DNA from: Chloroflexi bacterium RBG_19FT_COMBO_48_23
GTDB lineage: Bacteria; Chloroflexota; Dehalococcoidia; GIF9; UBA5620
Reading direction: 5' to 3'
Assembly: GCA_001795315.1 (NCBI GenBank)
Contig: MGOH01000069.1
Span: 1 to 8,685 of the forward strand
DNA length: 8,685 nucleotides
Shown: piece after piece, positions 1 through 7,377 of the stretch
Layout: each line of letters opens with the position of its first letter
Position numbering within the stretch: position 1 is the first letter of the stretch
Notes under the pieces: generated by a model
The model's database searches: none
Told to the model about the DNA's origin: nothing
What the model saw: the letters and a program-made list of their open reading frames with translations, nothing else
Position numbers and translations under genes: made by a program

Positions 1-114
1 AACAAAACATAATCAAGTAGAAACCTAAGCTGGCGTTCGGCTAGTACTGATAGCTTTGCATCAGCCCTAGTCAACGGCGCTATCATAGGAATTCAAAATT
101 TACAGGAGGAGCAC
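1..114. other. Upstream region of the acyl-CoA dehydrogenase unit; no gene assigned
   Basis: No gene can be assigned here. Frame 2 reads TKHNQVET and stops at 26-28, which could be the last codons of an upstream gene cut by the window edge, but eight residues cannot be identified. Frame 1 is open from 13 into the first dehydrogenase, but it has no ATG, GTG or TTG before 115 and its peptide resembles nothing familiar. A poor promoter-like pair can be drawn (TTGCAT at 56-61, TATCAT at 81-86, 19-nt spacer), but only three of six -35 bases match consensus. The supported element is the Shine-Dalgarno AGGAGGA at 104-110. Confidence 0.4.
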
Positions 115-1299
115 ATGGATTTTGAACTGACGGAAGAACAAAAGGCGCATAGAAAGGAATTTTTCGACGTCTGTAAGGAACTCGAGAAAAAAAGACCGGC
201 AAGCTTTGTAGGCTTGGAGGCTGTCTTCGAGATCGATGAATGCTGGCAATTCCATCTTGACTGCGCCAAGGAATTCGGTAAAAGAGGATGGCTTGCTTTA
301 GCTTGGCCTCCCGAATATGGCGGCAGTGGAACCATGATGGATAAAGTCCTCTTCGCCGAGGCAAGAGGATATCACGGAATTCCCGGGGTCGACATCTTCG
401 GAGTGCAAATGCTCGCCCCTACCGCTCTAACGGCTGCAAGCGAGGCAATAAGGAAGGAATTTCTACCGCCGATTGCGCGAGGAGAGGTTATGTGGTGTGA
501 GCTATGGAGCGAACCCAATGCAGGCTCAGACCTTGCCACTCTGTCCGCCACCGCAATAAAAAAGGGCGACGAATACATTATAAATGGACAGAAAACCTGG
601 AATACAGGTGCTCACCGGGCCGATTGGGGCTTTGGAGTATTCAAGACCGACCCTAATGCTCGAAAACACCACAACATGACCTTCATCTTACTCGACATGA
701 AAACGCCCGGAGTAACAGTAAGACCTATTCCATACATCGATGGCGACGCCCCGTTCGCTGAGGTTTACTTCGATGACGTTCATGTGCCGGCTAAAAACAT
801 CGTCGGCCAGGAAAACGAGGGCTGGTCAGTGGTCAATCTCCTCGCCGGTTTCGAGAGGTCAGGAATGGGCGAAATTATGGGCATGTTCCGCGAATTGGAA
901 GAAATAGTGCAATATTGTAATGAGACCAAGCGGAACGGCAAACCTTTATCTAAGGACCCATTAGTACGCAACCGAGTGGCACAGCTAGCTTGCGAACTGG
1001 AAGCAGCCCGAGCTATCGCCTACAGAATAGCTGACTTGCAGAACAGGAACGAGATGGCCCTGATGGATGCATCGGCAGCCAAGATATTCTACAGCGAGCT
1101 AGGCGAGCGTTTTGCTTTCGTTGCCACTGACATCGCTGGGCCATTTGGCCAGGTCAAAACTTCCCGATGGGCTCCGGCGCATGGAGCTTGGGAGAAGAAA
1201 TTCCAGGAGTGTTTCGTAACCATCATCTCCATGGGAACAAACGAGATACAAAGAAATATCATCGCCTGGTATGGCCTGGGCTTGCCCAGAATGAAATAA
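115..1299 (+). CDS. Acyl-CoA dehydrogenase family protein, catalytic-glutamate-bearing partner
   Basis: This 394-residue protein belongs to the FAD-dependent acyl-CoA dehydrogenase family, which makes trans-2-enoyl-CoA from acyl-CoA and passes electrons to ETF; it is probably cytoplasmic. The N-terminal helical domain starts with DFELTEEQKA. The middle beta domain carries WSEPNAGSDL (131-140), INGQKTW (156-162) and FDDVHVP (219-225). The C-terminal helical domain ends with MGTNEIQRNIIA (373-384) and LGLPR. The residue matching the catalytic Glu of medium-chain dehydrogenase, just before GT, is M373. However, E247 in LAGFERSG lies on the helix where isovaleryl- and long-chain dehydrogenases carry their base, so catalysis there is plausible. 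The usual RPIGxFQ FAD-contact segment is not recognisable (NGKPLSKDPLVRNR at 274-287 instead). Start chosen from AGGAGG 5 nt before the ATG. It is followed after 22 nt by a second dehydrogenase with complementary motifs, suggesting a heteromer. Family is sure; the substrate is unknown, with sterol side chain, branched or aromatic acyl-CoA all possible. Confidence 0.93.
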   Translation: MDFELTEEQKAHRKEFFDVCKELEKKRPASFVGLEAVFEIDECWQFHLDCAKEFGKRGWLALAWPPEYGGSGTMMDKVLFAEARGYHGIPGVDIFGVQMLAPTALTAASEAIRKEFLPPIARGEVMWCELWSEPNAGSDLATLSATAIKKGDEYIINGQKTWNTGAHRADWGFGVFKTDPNARKHHNMTFILLDMKTPGVTVRPIPYIDGDAPFAEVYFDDVHVPAKNIVGQENEGWSVVNLLAGFERSGMGEIMGMFRELEEIVQYCNETKRNGKPLSKDPLVRNRVAQLACELEAARAIAYRIADLQNRNEMALMDASAAKIFYSELGERFAFVATDIAGPFGQVKTSRWAPAHGAWEKKFQECFVTIISMGTNEIQRNIIAWYGLGLPRMK

Positions 1300-1321
1300 T
1301 CGAGTTTAGATAGGAGGAATC

Positions 1322-2452
1322 ATGGATCTTAGATTTACTGAAGCACAAGAGATATTGAAAAAAATGGCTCGGGATTTCCTGGCTACGGAATGTCCAAAAA
1401 CTCTGGTAAGGGAGCTTGAAAAGAGTGAGAAGGGGTATTCTCCCGAACTATGGAAGAAGATGGCCGAGCTGGGATGGATGGGATTGGTTATCCCCGAAGA
1501 ATACGAGGGCATGGGTTACACCTTCCAGGACCTGACAGTCCTCTTAGAGGAGACGGGTAGAAATATCCTTCCAGGACCGCTAATCCCTACAGTAATAAGC
1601 ACTTTCCCCATCATTGAGGCCGGGACTGAAGAACAAAAGAAAGAGTTCCTGCCTAAAATAGCTCGGGGGGAACTAATTATTACCACGGCACACCTCGAAG
1701 CCGAAGGCACATTCGATGCTTCTGGGATTGCCGTCAAAGCAACGCCTAAAGGTGACGACTTCATAATAAATGGCACAAAACTCTTCGTTGAAATGGCACA
1801 TGTTGCCGATTACATCATCTGCGCCACCAGGACCAAAGAAGGTTTAGATGAGAAAGGAATCACCCTCTTCATAGTCGACTCCAAGACCCCTGGAATAAAA
1901 TGTGAAGTAATACCCACTATAGCTACAGATAAGCTATGCGAGGTACGCTTCGAGAACGTTGCTGTGCCCAAGAAAAACATGCTGGGCAAGATAGACGCAG
2001 GATGGCCTATTGTGGAAATGATGACGCGTAAAGGGGCTGTCGCTAAGTCTGCAGAGTCCATCGGTGCAATACAAACTTGCGTCGAAATGACTGTTGCCTA
2101 CTCCAAAGAAAGGGTTCAGTATGAGAGACCCATCGGAGCCTTCCAGGCACTTCAGCATATAATGGCTAACATGTGGACATCAATGGAAACTGGCCGTTAT
2201 TTGGTCTATGAGGCAGCCTGGATGGAATCAGAAGGACAGCCCTGTGCCAAAGAAGCATCATTTGCAAAGTCTTATATCAACGAGGTCTATAAGGATGTAG
2301 CGCAGTGGGCAATAAGATTACACGGCGGTATTGCTACCAGCTACGATCACGATATACCACTTTATTACCGAAGGTCAAAGGCCGCAGATACCTCTTTTGG
2401 CAGCACTGATTTCCACAGGGAGCTGGTAGCCCAGCAAATCGGACTAAAGTAA
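1322..2452 (+). CDS. Acyl-CoA dehydrogenase family protein, probable non-catalytic FAD-binding partner
   Basis: This 376-residue protein has the complete three-part acyl-CoA dehydrogenase fold. Its N-terminal helical domain begins DLRFTEAQEILKK and includes LGWMGLVIPEEYEGMG (50-65). The central domain carries FIINGTKLFV (147-156) and RFENVAVPKKNMLG (209-222). The C-terminal domain carries the family FAD-contact motif SKERVQYERPIGAFQALQH (261-279) and then IRLHGGIATSYDHDIPLYYRR (331-351). No catalytic Glu is visible at either known site: the medium-chain position reads SFGSTDFHRE (358-367), with F359 before the Gly, and the isovaleryl-type position reads MTRKGAV (234-240). I infer a subunit that supplies FAD binding while the neighbour supplies the base, as described for heterotetrameric FadE26-FadE27 and ChsE1-ChsE2 of Mycobacterium. 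The ATG follows AGGAGG by 4 nt, and the terminator at 2480 closes the unit. Family assignment is secure; the partnership is inference. Confidence 0.92.
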   Translation: MDLRFTEAQEILKKMARDFLATECPKTLVRELEKSEKGYSPELWKKMAELGWMGLVIPEEYEGMGYTFQDLTVLLEETGRNILPGPLIPTVISTFPIIEAGTEEQKKEFLPKIARGELIITTAHLEAEGTFDASGIAVKATPKGDDFIINGTKLFVEMAHVADYIICATRTKEGLDEKGITLFIVDSKTPGIKCEVIPTIATDKLCEVRFENVAVPKKNMLGKIDAGWPIVEMMTRKGAVAKSAESIGAIQTCVEMTVAYSKERVQYERPIGAFQALQHIMANMWTSMETGRYLVYEAAWMESEGQPCAKEASFAKSYINEVYKDVAQWAIRLHGGIATSYDHDIPLYYRRSKAADTSFGSTDFHRELVAQQIGLK

Positions 2453-2479
2453 GTTCATTTAGCCGCAAAGAATAACTCT

Positions 2480-2516
2480 CTTAACCCCTCCCATTCGGAG
2501 GGGTTAAGTCTTTGTT
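2480..2516 (+). terminator. Rho-independent terminator after the dehydrogenase pair
   Basis: A perfect 12-bp inverted repeat, CTTAACCCCTCC (2480-2491) and GGAGGGGTTAAG (2497-2508), encloses the loop CATTC and is followed by TCTTTGTT. It begins 27 nt after the second dehydrogenase stop codon. The GC-rich core and T-rich tail fit an intrinsic terminator on the + strand. It separates the dehydrogenase unit from the ribosomal-protein operon. Confidence 0.9.
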
Positions 2517-2551
2517 AGGACTGGTTGGAATTAGTGATTATTCGTACTCAA

Positions 2552-2580
2552 TTGCCCCAGCAACCACCTTATGTTATACT
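2552..2580 (+). promoter_or_regulatory. Sigma70-type promoter for the rpsB operon
   Basis: TTGCCC (2552-2557, four of six to the -35 consensus) and TATACT (2575-2580, five of six to the -10 consensus) are separated by exactly 17 nt. A TG at 2572-2573 adds an extended -10. Transcription would start near 2586-2588, giving a leader of about 80 nt before rpsB. The position, between the terminator at 2480-2516 and the first gene of the operon, supports the call. No start site was measured. Confidence 0.72.
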
Positions 2581-2599
2581 GATGGGCAACTTTAGTTAA

Positions 2600-2642
2600 G
2601 GGATATTACTAATAACCCGTGAAAATTTGCTTTTCAAGGGTT
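2600..2642 (+). promoter_or_regulatory. rpsB 5' leader with two mutually exclusive hairpins (candidate S2 autoregulatory element)
   Basis: Two stems compete for the strand AATAACCC at 2611-2618. In the upstream one, GGGATATT (2600-2607) pairs with AATAACCC around an ACT loop, with seven pairs and one A-A mismatch. In the downstream one, AACCC (2614-2618) pairs with GGGTT (2638-2642), and TGAAAA (2620-2625) pairs with TTTTCA (2631-2636) around the loop TTTGC, with one G-A mismatch between the two blocks. The second stem ends 10 nt before the Shine-Dalgarno, so switching could alter ribosome access. Repression of rpsB-tsf by S2 through the leader is known in Escherichia coli; that this leader does the same is inference. 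There is no T tract, so it is not an obvious terminator. Confidence 0.45.
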
Positions 2643-2652
2643 CAATATAATT

Positions 2653-2659
2653 AGGAGGT
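2653..2659 (+). promoter_or_regulatory. Shine-Dalgarno that fixes the TTG start of rpsB
   Basis: AGGAGGT lies 6 nt before TTG at 2666. No ATG precedes the conserved S2 N-terminus (AESISVKQLLEAGAHFGH), so this site decides that rpsB uses a TTG start. Confidence 0.9.
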
Positions 2660-2665
2660 CAAAAT

Positions 2666-3451
2666 TTGGCGGAGTCTATTTCAGTTAAACAGCTTCTAGA
2701 AGCCGGAGCTCATTTTGGGCATCTCACCGGTCACTGGCATCCGCGCATGAAAAGCTATATTTTCACACAGCGTAATGGTATTCACATTATCGACTTAGAG
2801 CAAACTGCAGGCATGCTGGATAGGGCCTGCACTTACATTAGAGACCTGGTCAGTAACGGGCAAAGTATTCTCTTCGTCGGTACCAAAAAGCAAGCCCAGG
2901 AGATAGTGGAAGAAGAAGCCAAAAGGTGTGGCATGTATTATGTCTCCCAAAGATGGCTGGGGGGGATGTTAACCAATTTTGCCACCATCCAGGCCAGGAT
3001 AGATTATCTGGTTCGCCTCGAAGACAGGAAGGATAAAGGCGAGCTAGACTACTTATCCAAAAAAGAAAAAATGAAAGTAGAAAAGGAAATAGCACGACTT
3101 AACAAGCTTCTTGGTGGCTTTAAGGAAATGACCACACTTCCTGGAGCCATATTCATTGTTGACCCAACTAAAGAGAAGATAGCTCTAGCTGAAACCAGAA
3201 AGGTTGGTATACCAATAGTAGCTATTGTAGACACTAACTGCGATCCCACAAATATCGACTACCTGATTCCGGCTAACGATGATGCTATAAAGGCAATCAA
3301 ACTCATATGCAGTAAAGTATCTGACGCAGTTCTCGAAGGCAAGATGATAAAAGAGACTGGCGAAATAATAACAACCGAACCAACTCCAACAGAGACAGAA
3401 CCCACCCAAATACTGGAATCTCATATCTTTACGCCTGATGAAAATGAGTAG
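2666..3451 (+). CDS. rpsB: 30S ribosomal protein S2
   Basis: This 261-residue protein is S2, a late-assembling protein of the small ribosomal subunit that helps anchor S1 in many bacteria. The N-terminal signature LLEAGAHFGHLTGHWHPRM (10-28), the QRWLGGMLTNF block (95-105), the coiled-coil-forming charged stretch (about 115-148) and VDTNCDPTNIDYLIPANDDAIKAI (188-211) are all present. It is about 20 residues longer than the E. coli protein because of a Thr/Glu/Pro-rich tail (about 231-261), which looks disordered. Initiation is at TTG behind a strong Shine-Dalgarno. It is the first gene of the operon, downstream of a promoter and a structured leader, and is followed by tsf in the usual bacterial order. 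Confidence 0.98.
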   Translation: MAESISVKQLLEAGAHFGHLTGHWHPRMKSYIFTQRNGIHIIDLEQTAGMLDRACTYIRDLVSNGQSILFVGTKKQAQEIVEEEAKRCGMYYVSQRWLGGMLTNFATIQARIDYLVRLEDRKDKGELDYLSKKEKMKVEKEIARLNKLLGGFKEMTTLPGAIFIVDPTKEKIALAETRKVGIPIVAIVDTNCDPTNIDYLIPANDDAIKAIKLICSKVSDAVLEGKMIKETGEIITTEPTPTETEPTQILESHIFTPDENE

Positions 3452-3477
3452 TGAGGCAGCGATGCCTCAACCCTCAT
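3444..3477 (+). promoter_or_regulatory. rpsB-tsf intercistronic hairpin with a GCGA tetraloop
   Basis: TGAGGCA (3452-3458) and TGCCTCA (3463-3469) form a perfect 7-bp stem closed by GCGA, a GNRA-type tetraloop. The flanks extend it: ATGAG (3444-3448) pairs with CTCAT (3473-3477) across a symmetrical 3-by-3 internal loop, so the structure spans the rpsB stop codon. No T tract follows, so a classical terminator is unlikely. The tsf Shine-Dalgarno begins 6 nt downstream and stays free. Possible roles are an mRNA processing or stability element, or a device setting the S2 to EF-Ts ratio. The structure is seen; the role is inference. Confidence 0.6.
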
Positions 3478-3483
3478 AAGTAA

Positions 3484-3490
3484 AAGGAGG
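3484..3490 (+). promoter_or_regulatory. Shine-Dalgarno that fixes the TTG start of tsf
   Basis: AAGGAGG lies 6 nt before TTG at 3497. The next codons give QVSTTEIKELREKTGAG, the normal EF-Ts N-terminus, and no in-frame ATG is closer, so tsf also uses a TTG start. Confidence 0.9.
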
Positions 3491-3496
3491 AAAAAT

Positions 3497-4000
3497 TTGC
3501 AGGTTTCAACTACAGAGATAAAGGAGCTTCGGGAAAAAACCGGTGCCGGCGTTATAGATTGTAAAAAAGCTCTCCTCGAAGCAAAAGGGAGCTTTGAAAA
3601 GGCAGCTGAGATTCTTAACCAGCGCGGACTGGCTTTGGCTCGCAAAAAATCTGACCGTGAAGCAGCCAACGGAATAATTGAAGCTTATGTCCACCAAGGG
3701 AGTCAAATTGCGGTATTAGTTGAAATGAACTGCGAGACCGATTTTGTCGCCCGTACCGACGAATTCAAGGAGCTAGCTCATAACGTGGCCCTACAAATAG
3801 CAGCGATGTCACCTCAATTCGTTTCTCCAGAAGATATGCCGCAAGAAACAGACGCAGATACTAAAACAGCTTGCCTCTTGCTCCAGCCATCTATCAAAGA
3901 CCCTGACAAGACAGTCCAAGATCTAATAACTGAAACTATAGCCAAGGTTGGTGAGAATATTAGAGTACGCAGATTCGTCAGATTTGAAATAGGTTATTAA
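3497..4000 (+). CDS. tsf: Elongation factor Ts, short form
   Basis: EF-Ts is the guanine nucleotide exchange factor that recycles EF-Tu-GDP to EF-Tu-GTP in the cytoplasm. This 167-residue protein has the N-terminal UBA-like domain with LREKTGAGVIDCKKAL (11-26), then the EF-Tu-contacting motif NCETDFVARTDEF (78-90), and finishes with IAKVGENIRVRRFVRF (148-163), the conserved strand of the core. It is far shorter than the roughly 280-residue E. coli protein and also shorter than the roughly 195-residue Thermus type, so it has a single core subdomain and may work as a dimer as Thermus EF-Ts does. The linker 105-125 is compact. There is no sign of frameshift, because both family ends are present. 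pyrH follows after 3 nt. Confidence 0.97.
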   Translation: MQVSTTEIKELREKTGAGVIDCKKALLEAKGSFEKAAEILNQRGLALARKKSDREAANGIIEAYVHQGSQIAVLVEMNCETDFVARTDEFKELAHNVALQIAAMSPQFVSPEDMPQETDADTKTACLLLQPSIKDPDKTVQDLITETIAKVGENIRVRRFVRFEIGY

Positions 4001-5295
<1,295 letters not shown>

Positions 5296-5351
5296 GAACT
5301 CCGAAACCCATAGCCCCGTTTGCCAAGGAGTAAAATCACGCAAATAACATC

Positions 5352-5435
5352 ATGCCAGCACCGAAAAGTCCTGTAAATATTCAGTATTCCTCACTACAAC
5401 TAACACTATCTAATACACGCAAATTCCACGGATAA
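5352..5435 (+). pseudogene. 27-codon ORF in the frr-cdsA gap, possible uppS deletion remnant
   Basis: The 142 bp between frr and cdsA (5296-5437) carry no full gene, although many bacteria have uppS (undecaprenyl diphosphate synthase, about 240 residues) at this place. An ATG at 5352 opens a 27-codon frame that stops at 5433-5435, 2 nt before the cdsA ATG. Its last 14 residues, SLQLTLSNTRKFHG, can be laid without gaps on the typical UppS C-terminus (ALxxYxxRxRRFGG), sharing Leu, Arg, Phe and the final Gly plus a Lys for Arg. No UppS N-terminal motif (IMDGNGRWA) occurs in any frame. AAGGAG at 5325-5330 is 21 nt before the ATG, too far for that start but possibly a relic. It could instead be a chance ORF or a short coupling peptide for cdsA. 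Confidence 0.3.
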
Positions 5436-5437
5436 AC

Positions 5438-6232
5438 ATGCTCAGGCATAGAATTCTCACTGCTGTTATTGGCTTACCACTCCTGGTTGCCATAATCTGG
5501 TTCGGTGAACCTTGGTTCACTATTTTGATAGCTGCTATGGCCGTGCTTGGCAGTTGGGAGTTCTACCGAATGACCAGGCAGTCAAATATACAGCCCATCA
5601 CTTATTTCGGCATGGTCTGGGTATTACTCTTTGTTATCAATCCTCATTGCCCATACCATCTTACAGTGCCTTTTCTCATCACTTCAGCAATAGTTATCCC
5701 GCTAATCTGGCTTCTGTTTCGCTCTCCTAGAGAACAGGCGTTTGCAAACTGGGCATGGACAATAGCTGCGATACTCTATATAGGTTGGATGCTCAGCTAC
5801 TGGGTTGAGCTCAGAAGTCTGGAAGCCGGCAAAGAACTTGTTTTCTGGGCTATGTTCACCACATTCGCTAGCGATACCAGCGCTTTCTTTGTCGGTAGAG
5901 CATGGGGCAAACACGCCCTGGCGCCATCTATAAGCGCAGGCAAAACTTGGGAGGGAGCCATAGGTGGATTATTGGCCAGTATCGTAATTTCCCTAATTCT
6001 CGGCATAATCTTCCCATTGCCCTTCAGTTACTGGCAAATAGCCCTCTTGGGCTGCATTATCAGCTTGTTTGCTCAATTTGGAGATCTAGTCGAATCATTG
6101 CTTAAGCGCAACGCAGGTGTCAAGGATGCAGGCAATCTAATGCCAGGGCACGGTGGTATCCTAGACCGCCTCGACAGTCTCATATTTACTGGAGTTATAG
6201 TATACTATTGTGTGGTACTAGCTACACTATGA
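5438..6232 (+). CDS. cdsA: Phosphatidate cytidylyltransferase (CDP-diacylglycerol synthase)
   Basis: CdsA is an integral membrane enzyme that makes CDP-diacylglycerol from phosphatidic acid and CTP, the branch point of bacterial phospholipid synthesis. The 264-residue protein is strongly hydrophobic, with about eight likely membrane segments (for example 8-22, 26-42, 55-68, 76-94, 103-121, 172-192, 198-212, 246-263). The family signature runs from S220 to D246: SLLKRNAGVKD, then MPGHGG and DRLDS, with the metal-binding acidic residues D230, D243 and D246. FASDTSAFFVGR (143-154) and SAGKTWEGAIGG (166-177) are also typical. No good Shine-Dalgarno precedes the ATG, so reinitiation after the small ORF ending 2 nt upstream is plausible. 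Its stop overlaps dxr in ATGA. Confidence 0.96.
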   Translation: MLRHRILTAVIGLPLLVAIIWFGEPWFTILIAAMAVLGSWEFYRMTRQSNIQPITYFGMVWVLLFVINPHCPYHLTVPFLITSAIVIPLIWLLFRSPREQAFANWAWTIAAILYIGWMLSYWVELRSLEAGKELVFWAMFTTFASDTSAFFVGRAWGKHALAPSISAGKTWEGAIGGLLASIVISLILGIIFPLPFSYWQIALLGCIISLFAQFGDLVESLLKRNAGVKDAGNLMPGHGGILDRLDSLIFTGVIVYYCVVLATL

Positions 6233-7377
6233 GCAAAAATATTAAAAAATTAGCTGTCCTTGGCTCAACAGGTTCAATAGGACAACAAGCCCTGGATATA
6301 ATAAAGGACTTCCCTGGCAAATTCAGGATAGTGGGACTAGCCGGAGGTAACAATACAAGCTTACTTGCCAAACAAATCAGCCAATTTCAACCCAAACTAG
6401 TATATTCACCGCTTAAATTCAACCTGCCCGATACAACAAAATTCTCATCCATGGAAGAGATAGTTACTCATCCTGATGTCGACATCGCCATCATAGCCAC
6501 TTCAAGTAAAATTGGGTTGGCTCCAACACTAGCAGCCATAAGGTCTGGGAAAAAAATAGCTTTGGCCAACAAAGAGGTACTAGTCATGGCAGGTGAAATC
6601 ATTATGGCAGAAGCTAAAAAATACCAAGCCAAAATCTTACCTGTTGACAGCGAACATAGCGCTATATGGCAATGCCTACATGGAGAGAAAGCCGAAGTAG
6701 CTCGACTTATTCTGACAGCTTCAGGGGGGCCTTTCTATCATCTTTCACCCACACAGTTAGCTAAAGTCACCGCTGAGGAGGCCCTTCAACATCCCACGTG
6801 GAAAATGGGGAGGAAAGTTACCATTGACTCGGCAACTCTAATGAACAAAGGGCTGGAGACGATCGAAGCTCACTGGCTTTTTTCTATACCATTTAACAAA
6901 ATAGAAATCGTAATTCATCCACAGAGCATTATTCATTCCTTAGTAGAATTCGCTGACGGTTCGCTAAAGGCTCAACTCAGTGTCCCTGATATGCGCTTCC
7001 CTATACAATACGCTTTATCTTATCCCAAGCGATTGGTTAATCCCAGGCTACCGCGTATTGACCTGCCCCGGCTGAGTCCACTGACCTTTGAAAAGATAAA
7101 CTACGCTATGTTCCCGTGCCTACAACTGGCACTGGATGCCGGAAAAAGGGGGGGGACTTACCCCGCCGTGCTTTGTGCCGCCGACGAGATAGCTGTCGAA
7201 CTCTTCCTTGAACACAGTATTAGTTTTTCCGACATCTCCGAAATAATAGCCAGTACCATCAGCTTGCATCAAGGCATAGCCAACCCTACCATAGATGAAA
7301 TTTTAGCTGCTGATGACTGGGCAAGAGACACCGCACTTAAACTCACTAGAAAGGCAAACCTATGCTTGAAACAATAG
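6229..7377 (+). CDS. dxr: 1-deoxy-D-xylulose 5-phosphate reductoisomerase
   Basis: Dxr catalyses the first committed step of the MEP isoprenoid pathway, converting DXP to 2-C-methyl-D-erythritol 4-phosphate with NADPH in the cytoplasm. The 382-residue protein has the NADPH-binding GSTGSIG (12-18), ALANKE (111-116), metal-binding PVDSEHSAI (138-146, D140 and E142), SGGPF (165-169), HPTWKMGRKVTIDSATLMNKGLE (188-210, with E210 as third metal ligand) and the C-terminal helical domain (about 290-380). I chose ATG 6229, which overlaps the cdsA stop as ATGA. A TTG at 6208 would add seven residues that do not resemble the family. Length is normal and no key residue is missing. rseP begins inside its last 16 nt. 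Confidence 0.98.
   Translation: MSKNIKKLAVLGSTGSIGQQALDIIKDFPGKFRIVGLAGGNNTSLLAKQISQFQPKLVYSPLKFNLPDTTKFSSMEEIVTHPDVDIAIIATSSKIGLAPTLAAIRSGKKIALANKEVLVMAGEIIMAEAKKYQAKILPVDSEHSAIWQCLHGEKAEVARLILTASGGPFYHLSPTQLAKVTAEEALQHPTWKMGRKVTIDSATLMNKGLETIEAHWLFSIPFNKIEIVIHPQSIIHSLVEFADGSLKAQLSVPDMRFPIQYALSYPKRLVNPRLPRIDLPRLSPLTFEKINYAMFPCLQLALDAGKRGGTYPAVLCAADEIAVELFLEHSISFSDISEIIASTISLHQGIANPTIDEILAADDWARDTALKLTRKANLCLKQ

Noticed and set aside
56..86. Promoter-like TTGCAT and TATCAT pair before the first dehydrogenase
   Set aside because: Only three of six -35 bases match, the spacer is 19 nt, and the upstream context is cut by the window edge; too weak to call.
2600..2642. Leader hairpins as a transcription attenuator terminator
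   Set aside because: Neither stem is followed by a T tract; the sequence after the second stem is CAATATAATT and then the Shine-Dalgarno.
3452..3469. Intrinsic terminator between rpsB and tsf
   Set aside because: The 7-bp stem is followed by ACCCTCATAAG rather than T residues, and tsf has no obvious promoter of its own.
5512..5730. 72-codon + strand frame inside cdsA
   Set aside because: It lies wholly inside the conserved cdsA reading frame in another phase and its product shows no known motif.
6208..6228. Earlier TTG start for dxr adding CGTSYT-type residues
   Set aside because: The added residues lie inside the cdsA end, do not resemble Dxr, and ATG 6229 forms the standard ATGA overlap.
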